A stretch of 64,000 bases of DNA, from positions 35,403 through 99,402 of the forward strand of contig CAWBVG010000052.1 in assembly GCA_963792175.1 (NCBI GenBank), written 5' to 3'. Below are positions 47,956-55,488 of this stretch, piece by piece. The position numbers were made by a program, and so were the translations under genes. Numbering within the stretch: position 1 is the stretch's first letter; each line of letters begins with the position of its first letter. Origin of the DNA: CAWBVG01 sp963792175 (GTDB lineage Bacteria; Acidobacteriota; Vicinamibacteria; Vicinamibacterales; CAVVIG01). The notes beneath the pieces are model-generated. The model worked only from the letters and a program-made list of their open reading frames with translations. It was not told the DNA's origin and did not search any database.

Positions 47956-50385
47956 GTGCTGCACGACCTTCGGTTCGCCGTCCGCATGCTGCTCAAGCGA
48001 CCGGGTTTCACGGTGCTGGCCGCGCTCACGCTGGCTGTTGGCATTGGCGCGACGGCTGCGGTCTTCAGCCTGGTCGAGGGCGTGCTTCTCACGCCGCCCC
48101 CGTATCGAGACCCCGATCGCCTCGTGATTGTCCCTTCGGTCCGCGTCGACAGCCAGCAGGTCGAGCGAATCGAAGGCATGCCGGCCGTCCATTGGATGGA
48201 CTGGCAGCAGCACGCGACGTCGTTCGAATCAATCGCCGCACATGGGTGGACGTTCAACTTCCGCATCGACAACGCGGGTAGCGAATCGATCGAAGGGATG
48301 ACGGTCACACCGGAGTACTTCCGCGTGGTCGGCGTCCAGCCGATGCTGGGGCGCGCGTTCACGGCGGAGGACGCCAAGCCGGGCCAGCCGTCGAGCGTGA
48401 TCATCCTCGGCTACGAATACTGGCAGCGCCGCTTCAACGGCGATCCGGCGATCGTCGGCAAGACGATTCGCATGAGCCGCCGCGATACGCCGCCGACGAT
48501 CATCGGCGTCATGCCGCCGGGCGTGAGGTTTCTGCCGTCGCCGGGGGCATCGCAGGAGCCGAACTACGACGTCGATGCGACGGTCGATTTCCTGATCCCT
48601 GGCTCGCCGAACCCGCAGCGTCTGAAGTTTTCGATGTGGGACGTCGTCGGACGGCTGAAGCCTGGCGTCACCCCCGCGCAGGCGCAGGCCGAGCTCAGCC
48701 TGCTGGTGGCGCGTCAGGCGAAGGACGATCACGACCTCGAGGGTCGGTCGCCGCGCGTCGAACCGCTCGTCGGCGAGATGAATCGCGACGGACGGCGCAT
48801 CCTGCTGCCGCTGTTCGGTGCGGCGGCGCTGGTGCTGCTCATCGCCTGCGGCAACACCGCCGCGCTGCTCCTCGTTCGTGGACTGCAGCGTCAACAGGAG
48901 TACGCCGTCCGCACCGCGCTCGGCGTCGGACGCATGGCGCTCTTCCGTCAGGTGGGCATCGAAAGCGGATCGCTCGCGTTGATTGGGGGCGTTGCTGGCG
49001 TTGCGCTGGCGTTCGGCATCGTCAACGTCTTCAAGTTGATAGGCGGCCACGCGATTCCGCGCCTCGACGCGGTCTCTGCCGGCTGGCCGCTGCTGGTGTT
49101 CGGTCTGATCTCGGCGCTGCTTGCCGCGATGCTGGCAGGGCTCGTGCCGGCGCTGCGCGCGTCGCGGATGGATCCCATCGACGCGCTGAAGAACGCCGGC
49201 TCGCGGAGCAGCGCCGGCCGCGGCGAGCGGCGTCTCTTGCGCGGCGTCACGATGATCCAGACGGCGCTGACGCTGGCGCTGCTCGTCGGCGCCGGCCTTC
49301 TCATCCGGACGATGCACAACGTGGCGAAGGTGCAGGCCGGCTATTCACTGGATCGCGTGCTCGCGATGACGGTCACCGCGGTGCAGGGCGACTGGTCGGA
49401 CTTCCACCATCGCGCGCTCGAGCGCGTGTCGCGGGTGCCGGGTGTTCAGCGGGCCGCATTTGCCTGGGGCACGCCGCTGACCGGAAACGACTGGCCCGGA
49501 CTCGTGGAAATCGAAGGGCACCCGGTGATGAAGCCGAGCGACCGCATCGCGCTGCCGCTGCGGTCGGTGACGCCTGGCTATTTCGATCTGCTGGGCCTGA
49601 AGCTCGTCGAAGGTCGGGACGTGCGCGACACCGACGACCGCAAGTCGCCGGCAGTGGCCGTGGTCAACCAGGCCCTGGCCGATCGCTACTTCGCTGGCAC
49701 CGCCGCGATCGGCAAGAAGCTGTGGCTTGGCGGTCGCGATCAGCATGCGACCGACATCGTCGGCGTCGTGGCGAACGCGCGCACCGGCGACCTCACGAAG
49801 TCGCCGACGCCGGAGGTGTATCTGTCGCTCTGGCAGGCGACCGCGTTCTCGAAGGATCTCGTCGTCCGGACCGCGTCGAGTCCGCGCGCCGTGATCGAGG
49901 CGATCCGGCGCGAGCTGGCATCCGTGGATCCGACCGTCGCCGTCGAGCGTGTCAAGACGCTCGACGACATCCGCGCCGACTCGCTGGCGTCTCGCATCTT
50001 CGCTCAGCAGCTTCTGGTCGGGTTTGCGATTGTCGGGACGGTCCTGACGGTTGTCGGGGTCTATGGCGTCCTGGCGCTGTCGGTGGCCGCACGACGAAGG
50101 GAGATCGCGATTCGCACGGCGATTGGCGCGCACCGCCGCGACATCCGGAACCTGGTGTTCGGTGAAGGCTTCCGGTTAATCGCGGCCGGCGTCGCGATCG
50201 GTATCGCGGGAGCGCTGGTCGCCTCGCGCGTGCTGCAATCGTTTCTGTTCGAGGTGGAGCCGACCGATCCGCTGACGCTCGCGGCCGCAGGCGCACTGTT
50301 CGTCGGCGTGTCGGTGGTCGCATGCTGGGTGCCGACGCGGCGGGCCGCCGCGGTCGATCCTCTCGAAGCGTTGCGATGCGAGTGA
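47956..50385 (+). CDS. ADOP-type ABC transporter permease (MacB/FtsX)
   Basis: An intact 809-residue protein with a GTG start. It has the acidobacterial duplicated permease layout: helix near 20-45 (VLAALTLAVGIGATAAVFSL), a MacB periplasmic domain (TVTPEYFRVVGVQPMLGRAF and IIGVMPPGVRFL), then FtsX helices (LPLFGAAALVLLIACGNTAA, LFGLISALLAAMLAGLVPAL), a second periplasmic domain and final helices ending in RAAAVDPLEALRCE. No ATPase is adjacent, the rule for these orphan permeases. It lacks the N-terminal helical region of the second ADOP and has no PadR neighbour. The substrate is unknown. Confidence 0.92.
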   Translation: MLHDLRFAVRMLLKRPGFTVLAALTLAVGIGATAAVFSLVEGVLLTPPPYRDPDRLVIVPSVRVDSQQVERIEGMPAVHWMDWQQHATSFESIAAHGWTFNFRIDNAGSESIEGMTVTPEYFRVVGVQPMLGRAFTAEDAKPGQPSSVIILGYEYWQRRFNGDPAIVGKTIRMSRRDTPPTIIGVMPPGVRFLPSPGASQEPNYDVDATVDFLIPGSPNPQRLKFSMWDVVGRLKPGVTPAQAQAELSLLVARQAKDDHDLEGRSPRVEPLVGEMNRDGRRILLPLFGAAALVLLIACGNTAALLLVRGLQRQQEYAVRTALGVGRMALFRQVGIESGSLALIGGVAGVALAFGIVNVFKLIGGHAIPRLDAVSAGWPLLVFGLISALLAAMLAGLVPALRASRMDPIDALKNAGSRSSAGRGERRLLRGVTMIQTALTLALLVGAGLLIRTMHNVAKVQAGYSLDRVLAMTVTAVQGDWSDFHHRALERVSRVPGVQRAAFAWGTPLTGNDWPGLVEIEGHPVMKPSDRIALPLRSVTPGYFDLLGLKLVEGRDVRDTDDRKSPAVAVVNQALADRYFAGTAAIGKKLWLGGRDQHATDIVGVVANARTGDLTKSPTPEVYLSLWQATAFSKDLVVRTASSPRAVIEAIRRELASVDPTVAVERVKTLDDIRADSLASRIFAQQLLVGFAIVGTVLTVVGVYGVLALSVAARRREIAIRTAIGAHRRDIRNLVFGEGFRLIAAGVAIGIAGALVASRVLQSFLFEVEPTDPLTLAAAGALFVGVSVVACWVPTRRAAAVDPLEALRCE

Positions 50386-50437
50386 CCGGTGTCCCTGAAA
50401 ACGCGGAAACAGCGCAACTGCTATCCTTCGGATCGCG

Positions 50438-50823
50438 ATGACGCCTTGGAGCCGAATCATCGAACGCACGGTCATGGCGTCGTCATCCTGGACATGTCCG
50501 CCGGGTGGGTGACAGTCGCCGACAGCCCGGCCAGCCTGCTAGGCACGATTGAACAGCTGATCGACCATGGTCGCGTCCACATCGTCGTCAATCTTGGCGA
50601 GGTGCGATCGGTGGACAGCGACGGCCTCGGCGAGATCGTGCGTGGATTCAACGACGCACGAGAGGCCGGCGGCCGGCTGGTGCTATGCGGCGTCGCGGCG
50701 CACCTGCGCGAGCTGCTCGCGACGACGAAGCTCGACGCGTACATCCCGATCTTCGATTCCGAACACGAGGCCGTTCGAAGTCTCCAGGCACGAGCGTTCG
50801 GTCGAAGCTCTGACCGTCCCTAG
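50438..50823 (+). CDS. STAS-domain anti-sigma-factor antagonist
   Basis: The ATG at 50438 with one break near 50475 gives MTPWSRIIERTV joined to VVILDMSAGWVTVADSPASL. The STAS fold continues with RVHIVVNLGEVRSVDSDGLG, the Ser in VDSDGLG being the usual phosphorylation site, then GGRLVLCGVAAHLRELLATT. Relatives (SpoIIAA, RsbV) switch partner proteins when this Ser is phosphorylated. No matching anti-sigma kinase is nearby. A start at 50389 in the main frame is also open. Confidence 0.8.
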
Positions 50824-50831
50824 GAGCTCTC

Positions 50832-51335
50832 ATGTGTCGATTGCGCCGGGTTCTGTTTGCACTCGTGGCTTCTGTGTTCGTCGCTTCGGCGGCGGTTGGC
50901 GTGCTTGCGGTTGGTCGTGGCGGCGCCGTGCCACAGGCTTCGCAGGCCGACGTGGCCGCACTGACGACGGAGATTCAGAAGCAGGACGCGGCGTTCTTTG
51001 GCGCCTTCAACGCGCACGAGCTCGAGGCGATGATGGCGTTCTTCGCCGCCGATCTGGAGTTCTATCACGACAAAGACGGTCGACTGTCGTTCGACCAGGT
51101 GAAGGCGGGCTTTCAAACGATGTTCTCGCGCAACGATGGCATGCGGCGCGATCTTGTGCCGGGCACGCTGCGCGTCTATCCCGTGCCGAACTACGGCGCG
51201 ATTGAAACCGGGTCGCACAAGTTTTGCCATGTCGAGCGCGGCAAGGACGAGTGCGGTGCGTTTCAGTTTGTGCTGGTCTGGCAGAAGCAAGATGGCCGCT
51301 GGCGTGTGACACGCGCGCTCAGCTTCGACCACTAG
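50832..51335 (+). CDS. Exported NTF2-like (DUF4440) protein
   Basis: A 167-residue intact protein with signal VLFALVASVFVASAAVGVLA. The cone-like NTF2 fold is suggested by DAAFFGAFNAHELEAMMAFF, AADLEFYHDKDGRLSFDQVK and FVLVWQKQDGRWRVTRALSF. It may be a ketosteroid-isomerase-like enzyme or a binding protein. Two Cys (FCHVERGKDECG) could form a disulfide outside the cytoplasm. Confidence 0.8.
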   Translation: MCRLRRVLFALVASVFVASAAVGVLAVGRGGAVPQASQADVAALTTEIQKQDAAFFGAFNAHELEAMMAFFAADLEFYHDKDGRLSFDQVKAGFQTMFSRNDGMRRDLVPGTLRVYPVPNYGAIETGSHKFCHVERGKDECGAFQFVLVWQKQDGRWRVTRALSFDH

Positions 51336-51587
51336 AACTCATCTCACAGATGCGCCGGCATTCGGCCGGCGATGCATCCCGCCTGGCTGCGCCGCTCCTT
51401 CCTCACACCGCGAGGCCGATCTGCGCGCCGCGCCGACTGCCGATCGACGCTCGTTGGGGATGGCATGGGCAAACCCGCCGACGTGCCGTCCCCTTCGGAA
51501 ATGCGATCAGCTGAGAGTCACTAGTTCAGAGCCCAGGACACGACGACTCTCTGTGTGACAGGCATGCAGCGTGTTAGCGCATCCTGC
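51336..51587. other. Gene-free interval with a short hairpin
   Basis: No convincing gene is seen. Near 51351-51376 ATGCGCCGGC and GCCGGCGATGCAT form a GC-rich hairpin with one bulge, which could end the upstream transcript. The rest appears featureless up to the promoter at 51588. Confidence 0.4.
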
Positions 51588-51616
51588 TTGCATAAATATG
51601 CAGAAGGTGGTATAGT
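51588..51616 (+). promoter_or_regulatory. Sigma70-type promoter of the SnoaL-like gene
   Basis: TTGCAT (51588-51593) and TATAGT (51611-51616) are 17 bases apart. Transcription would start near 51623, leaving a very short leader that carries GGAGG (51624-51628) before the ATG at 51634. The AT content stands out from the region. Confidence 0.65.
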
Positions 51617-51633
51617 TATTAACGGAGGTTCAT

Positions 51634-52080
51634 ATGTCACACACGAAAATCCCGCCAGAGAGGCTGCGGACGTTCTTCGAGCGGTTCGAGAGCCTCAGCG
51701 CCGCGTCTGACGTCGACGGCCTCGTCGCGATGTACGCGCCGAACTTCATGATCGCGGGACCCAACGGCGCGCAAGTCGTCAGGCCTGCGGACATCCTGCG
51801 CGCGATCCCAAAACGCAAGCAGCTTCTCGATGCCGCGGGCCATCGCGAGACTGCGTTAATCGGCTTCGAGGAGACGCCCTTGACGGACCGGTATTCGCTG
51901 GTCCGTGTTGAGTGGCGCTGGCGGTTCGAGCGCGCTGGTGTCGAGCCCACGACGATCACCTTGCCATCGAGGTTCATCGTGGACTGCGGAGGTGACGTGC
52001 CGCTGATCATCCTGTACATGAACGATACCGATGTGGCCACTGTCGCGCGGGAACGCGGCCTCTTGCCGTCGATGGTTTGA
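51634..52080 (+). CDS. SnoaL/NTF2-like protein
   Basis: A 148-residue cytoplasmic protein with a good GGAGG site. MSHTKIPPERLRTFFERFES and VDGLVAMYAPNFMIAGPNGA have the NTF2 pattern, then SLVRVEWRWRFERAGVEP. I cannot name a substrate. It is the last gene before the tRNA. Confidence 0.7.
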   Translation: MSHTKIPPERLRTFFERFESLSAASDVDGLVAMYAPNFMIAGPNGAQVVRPADILRAIPKRKQLLDAAGHRETALIGFEETPLTDRYSLVRVEWRWRFERAGVEPTTITLPSRFIVDCGGDVPLIILYMNDTDVATVARERGLLPSMV

Positions 52081-52157
52081 ACGGAGGTCGCCGACGCTGG
52101 ACGCCGGTAACGATCGCCGTGATCGGAACGACGAGGGCGTAAGTCATTGGAACGGCG

Positions 52158-52166
52158 TGCGATAAT
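52158..52166 (+). promoter_or_regulatory. Extended -10 promoter of tRNA-Leu
   Basis: TGCGATAAT gives the TGn extension and a GATAAT box eight bases before the mature tRNA start. No clear -35 box is seen, as is usual for extended -10 promoters. Confidence 0.5.
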
Positions 52167-52173
52167 CCCTGTG

Positions 52174-52263
52174 GCCGGGGTGGCGGAACTGGCAGACGCA
52201 CAGGACTTAAAATTCTGTGGGGTTAAACGCCCCGTCCGGGTTCGAAGCCCGGCCCCGGCACCA
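52174..52263 (+). tRNA. tRNA-Leu (anticodon UAA)
   Basis: Acceptor GCCGGGG (52174-52180) pairs with CCCCGGC (52253-52259); A is the discriminator and CCA is encoded (52261-52263). U8 and the D-arm GGCGGAACTGGCAGACGC fit class II tRNAs. The anticodon loop CTTAAAA has TAA at 52208-52210. The long variable arm GGGGTTAAACGCCCC pairs well, and the T arm is CCGGGTTCGAAGCCCGG. All stems are intact. Confidence 0.93.
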
Positions 52264-52418
52264 AACCATTTACGCGAACGGCATCAGCGGTGAGCTCGAC
52301 GTGGTTGCTGTTCGCGCTCCCGATTTCCGAACACGCGATCAGATACACCGAGTCTGACTGACACGCTGGATGTCGAACCGGAAGCCGCCAGCGGCCTGAC
52401 GTGTCGGGCTCGCTAACA

Positions 52419-52459
52419 TGTCTAGTGTGCTAGACAGATGCGTTCAATCACCGTATACT
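52419..52459 (+). promoter_or_regulatory. hicAB promoter with overlapping palindromic operator
   Basis: TGTCTAG (52419-52425), TGTG, CTAGACA (52430-52436) is a perfect 7-bp inverted repeat. Its right end, TAGACA (52431-52436), serves as a -35 box 17 bases from TATACT (52454-52459), and the hicA ATG is at 52472. HicB proteins with a C-terminal DNA-binding domain repress their own promoter, so this is the expected operator. Confidence 0.7.
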
Positions 52460-52471
52460 CACAAGCGGTAG

Positions 52472-52678
52472 ATGAAAGCCAAAGATCTCCGGCGGATCCT
52501 CGCGTCGAAGGGATGCTTGGAGATCCGGCAGAAAGGCTCTCATCTCCGTGTCGAGTGCGGCTCCTGCGTAACGACCATTCCGGTTCATGCGGGCGAAGAT
52601 CTTGGCCCAGGATTATTGCGCCGGATCGAACGAGATCTTGAGCCGTGTCTGGGAAGAGGATGGTTGAAGAAGTCATGA
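52472..52678 (+). CDS. hicA: HicA toxin (mRNA interferase)
   Basis: A 68-residue protein with the double-stranded-RNA-binding-like fold: MKAKDLRRILASKGCLEIRQ, KGSHLRVECGSCVTTIPVHA. The His in KGSHLR is the catalytic residue of the family. It is somewhat long at the C-terminus (ERDLEPCLGRGWLKKS). HicA cleaves mRNA when free and is held by HicB. The gene comes first and overlaps hicB by 4 bases, the usual order. Confidence 0.85.
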   Translation: MKAKDLRRILASKGCLEIRQKGSHLRVECGSCVTTIPVHAGEDLGPGLLRRIERDLEPCLGRGWLKKS

Positions 52679-53064
52679 GTGTTTATCACGTCGCTTACGA
52701 AAGAGACGAGTCGGGTTGGTGGGTGGCTTCAGTTCGCGAGGTGCGCGGATGCCACACGCAGGGCCGGACCGTGGACGAAGCCCGGCGCCGCATCCGCAAA
52801 GCCATGGCCTTGTTTGTTGACGATGCGCGGTCGGCAAAGCTCGTCGACAACGTGAAATTGCCGGCGCGCGCTTCGAAGGCGATCCGCTTATACGCCGCGC
52901 TGCGCAAGCAAGCCGATCGGAAAGATCAGCGCGCGTCTCTTGCCGCGCGGCGCGCTGTCCGATTATTGCGCGGCGGGAAGCTGAAAATGAGTGCTCGCGA
53001 TGCCGCCCGCTTGCTGGGAGTGTCGCACCAGCGAGTCCATCAGCTTGTTCACGACGCAGGCTGA
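52675..53064 (+). CDS. hicB: HicB antitoxin with C-terminal helix-turn-helix
   Basis: A 129-residue protein. The N-terminal partial RNase-H-like fold is MSVYHVAYERDESGWWVASV, REVRGCHTQGRTVDEARRRI, which binds HicA. The C-terminus SARDAARLLGVSHQRVHQLV is a helix-turn-helix for autoregulation. The ATG overlaps the hicA stop. A decayed copy of its 3' half lies at 58940-59143. Confidence 0.88.
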   Translation: MSVYHVAYERDESGWWVASVREVRGCHTQGRTVDEARRRIRKAMALFVDDARSAKLVDNVKLPARASKAIRLYAALRKQADRKDQRASLAARRAVRLLRGGKLKMSARDAARLLGVSHQRVHQLVHDAG

Positions 53065-53078
53065 ATCGCCTGCCACGG

Positions 53079-53817
53079 TTGGCCGCTAACCTGGAAGCGA
53101 GCTTCAAAGCGTTGCAAAGCGTCGACGCAGCGAAACATACATCGGTGCTGAAATCCTTCCTCGCCCATCCGGCGCGTCCGGCCGGAACGCTCCGCTACCA
53201 TGAACTCCAAGGGTTCTTGTTCACCATCGCGAGCGCCCGAGTTGGTCCAGCCTTCGGAGTGGTTGCCGATCGTCTTCGGCGACCACGACGCCTGGTACAA
53301 GAGCCGTGAAGAGGCGGACGCCGTTCTGGGCGAACTGATGGCCCTGTATATCGTGCTCAACGACGAGGTCGGCGAGGATTGCGCATCCCTGCCGGCCGAC
53401 TGCGTCTTTCGCACGGAGACCCTTGCAGACTTAGAGAGCGACGCGGCTGTTGCCGAATGGTCGCGCGGATTCCTGCGCGGCCATCAGTGGCTGGAGGAAT
53501 CCTGGGAGGCGCGCGTTCCAGGTGACTTGGAGGACGAGTTCTCGGCCACGCTGATGACGCTGAGTTTCTTCGCGTCAAAGGAACTCGCAGAAGCATTTGT
53601 CGCGGAGACCCGGCAAGACATGGCGGAATCGATTCGCCCCGAGTTTTCCGACGCGGTGTTCTTCTACGCCCGTCTCGGCCGGTCGATTCACAAGGTGTTG
53701 ATGGAGGACGAGGGCATCGGGGCCGAGCCACGACGGGTTGCCAAGATCGGCCGGAATGATCGGTGCTCGTGCGGCAGCGGCAAGAAGTACAAGAAATGCT
53801 GCGGCGCGCGAACCTGA
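53079..53817 (+). CDS. UPF0149 (YecA-like) protein with SEC-C motif
   Basis: It starts at TTG 53079, 15 bases after hicB. The UPF0149 region has LKSFLAHPARPAGTLRYHEL, QGFLFTIASA, EEADAVLGELMALYIVLND and EWSRGFLRGHQWLEESWE. The C-terminus RNDRCSCGSGKKYKKCCG is a zinc-binding SEC-C motif. A 2-base loss near 53242 breaks the frame; the relic at 59621 retains those bases and reads through, so the deletion is in this copy. Function is unknown in the family; SEC-C binds zinc and often partners with SecB or ribosomal proteins. Confidence 0.8.
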
Positions 53818-53954
53818 GATTGGCGTAATGGCTTGAAGGGAATTCGCGATCCGGCTGAGGTTAGATCGGATCCAGCGATGAGCAGGAAGCGTCTAAGCTC
53901 CATCAGCGCTGTACAACGGCATAGGGCTGACGTGCACACGACAAAGGAGACGCT

Positions 53955-54512
53955 ATGAGGGAAGGGACTGTGAAGAGCCGCTTCGCAATCATGACGATGG
54001 CAATTGGCGTCGTCGTACTGTGCCAGACGCGGGCGTTCGCCCAAGACGCCGCCAATCCTCTGACGCAGGCAGCCAAAACCCAATTCGGTATGGTCAAGGG
54101 AAACCTGGCCAAGACCGCGACGAAGGTGCCCGAGGAACTCTATTCGTTCAAGGCGACGCCGGAGGTTCGCAGCATCGGGCAGATTCTTGGCCATGTCATC
54201 GATGCCAATTTCAGCATCTGCGCCGCTGCCGCTGGAGAAAAGGCGCCGCAAAGCGGGTTCGAAAAAGGCAAGACCTCGAAGGCCGACCTCACGAAAGGCA
54301 TGAACGACTCGATCGCGTACTGCGATCGTGTCCTGGCGGGGATGGACGATAAAAAGGGGCTCGAGACGGTACAGTTTTTCGGGGGCCAGACTCCGAAGCT
54401 CGCCGGACCATTCTTCAACATCGGACACTGCAACGAACACTACGGCAACCTGGTCACCTACATGCGGCTCAACAAGATCGTGCCGCCCTCGAGCGAGCCC
54501 TCGACGCGCTGA
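53955..54512 (+). CDS. Exported DinB-family protein
   Basis: AAAGGAG precedes the ATG. Signal FAIMTMAIGVVVLCQTRAFA ends at AQ. The DinB four-helix bundle shows FGMVKGNLAKTATKVPEELY, SIGQILGHVIDANFSICAAA and, at the end, FFNIGHCNEHYGNLVTYMRL, giving the His residues of the metal site. It is 185 residues. DinB-like proteins act as thiol-dependent metalloenzymes or as stress proteins; the substrate is unknown. Confidence 0.85.
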   Translation: MREGTVKSRFAIMTMAIGVVVLCQTRAFAQDAANPLTQAAKTQFGMVKGNLAKTATKVPEELYSFKATPEVRSIGQILGHVIDANFSICAAAAGEKAPQSGFEKGKTSKADLTKGMNDSIAYCDRVLAGMDDKKGLETVQFFGGQTPKLAGPFFNIGHCNEHYGNLVTYMRLNKIVPPSSEPSTR

Positions 54513-54674
54513 CCGGGTGCGCCGCGGATGCGGGCGGCGCGATCCGAGACCGCGTCGTCATGTTCCAGTTCGCGGTCGTGACACGAACGCAAGCGTACTG
54601 GCAGGAAACTGACAGGGATGAAGGGTCGCAGGCGGATATTCCCGGTATCCGTTCGGAACGCGAAGCGCAAAGAA

Positions 54675-54740
54675 AGGCCGGAAACGTCCGTTCAACGCCA
54701 TTTCGTTCCGCTGTCAACTGACCATTCGACGGCTTAAAAC
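54675..54740 (+). repeat. Diverged repeat A (matches 59230-59295)
   Basis: Aligned by eye without gaps against 59230-59295, 44 of 66 bases agree. The shared core is TTTCGTTC, GCTnTCAA and CGGCTTAAAA. The last part, GGCTTAAAA, resembles the anticodon arm of a tRNA-Leu(UAA). It lies 40 bases upstream of the second tRNA-Leu. Confidence 0.5.
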
Positions 54741-54780
54741 GTTATCGTCTGTCATCGCCGGTAGGGCAGCAAAAATGTGT

Positions 54781-54868
54781 GGCCGGGAGGCGAAATTGGC
54801 AGACGCTGCGGGCTTAAGACTCGCTGACCGGAAACGGTCGTTTGGTTCGATTCCCAGCGCGGCCACCA
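54781..54868 (+). tRNA. Second tRNA-Leu (UAA), possibly degenerate
   Basis: Acceptor GGCCGGG (54781-54787) pairs with CGCGGCC (54858-54864) except one G-G, and CCA is encoded. The D arm GGCGAAATTGGCAGACGC fits. The anticodon loop CTTAAGA has TAA at 54815-54817. The variable arm GACCG-GAAA-CGGTC is perfect. But position 8 is A, not U, and the T stem (TTTGG/CCCAG) has one mismatch. It may be a functional variant or a decaying gene. Confidence 0.6.
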
Positions 54869-54957
54869 GACGTAAGAGACGACATCTAAGAGAGTGTATG
54901 GCCGATGAAGAGACGGCACCTCAAGCCGATTGCTTCTTTCGGCCTGCAACCTTGGTC

Positions 54958-55300
54958 TTATTGGAGGCCACGTTCCGCGAGTGCCTTCACTAACGTCGGC
55001 AGATCCTCGACCGCGACCTGACACACGGTATCGTCATCAAGCCAAGATAGTCGTGCACGACCTTGTGGCGCATCCGATGATGTCGGCCCATCGAATGTCG
55101 GGGTGGTTGTTGCAGAACTCTCGCGACACCTGCCGCGCGGCCTCGCCGACGGTCTGAATCAGATGAATGAGAGCGAGAGGTTTCGTCGGCGTCGTACGTC
55201 CGGCGTGAGATGAACGCTCACGCACGCCGCTGGCGAGACGACCCTCCTGATACAGTTCCTGCGCAGATTCGCAAACCAGGTCGTCCAACGTAAGCTCAGG
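54958..55300 (-). pseudogene. HepT-like (DUF86) toxin relic
   Basis: On the minus strand, LALIHLIQTVGEAARQVSRE and NNHPDIRWADIIG lead, after a one-base shift, to MRHKVVHDYLGLDDD, the RHxxVHxY-type hallmark of HepT proteins. Another shift precedes TVCQVAVEDLPTLVKALAER. Upstream only fragments remain (YDADET, and ELYQEGRLASG, which resembles a UPF0175 antitoxin). Unlike the clean one-base breaks elsewhere, the 5' half cannot be restored, so I call it a relic. Confidence 0.6.
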
Positions 55301-55488
55301 AGTTACCGGTCCTCCTTGCCTCCCGCGCCCGTATACTTCACGGGAACGGTTTTGGCTCTCAAGCCTCCGGGCGAGCACCCACTTGAGACCCCAATCAAAC
55401 GATCCGGATTGGAAACACGATGGTCTGTCGGGAAGACGCTTCCGTAGAATCCCGGCATTCTAGACGGCAGGGAAGATGAGGCCAGTTC

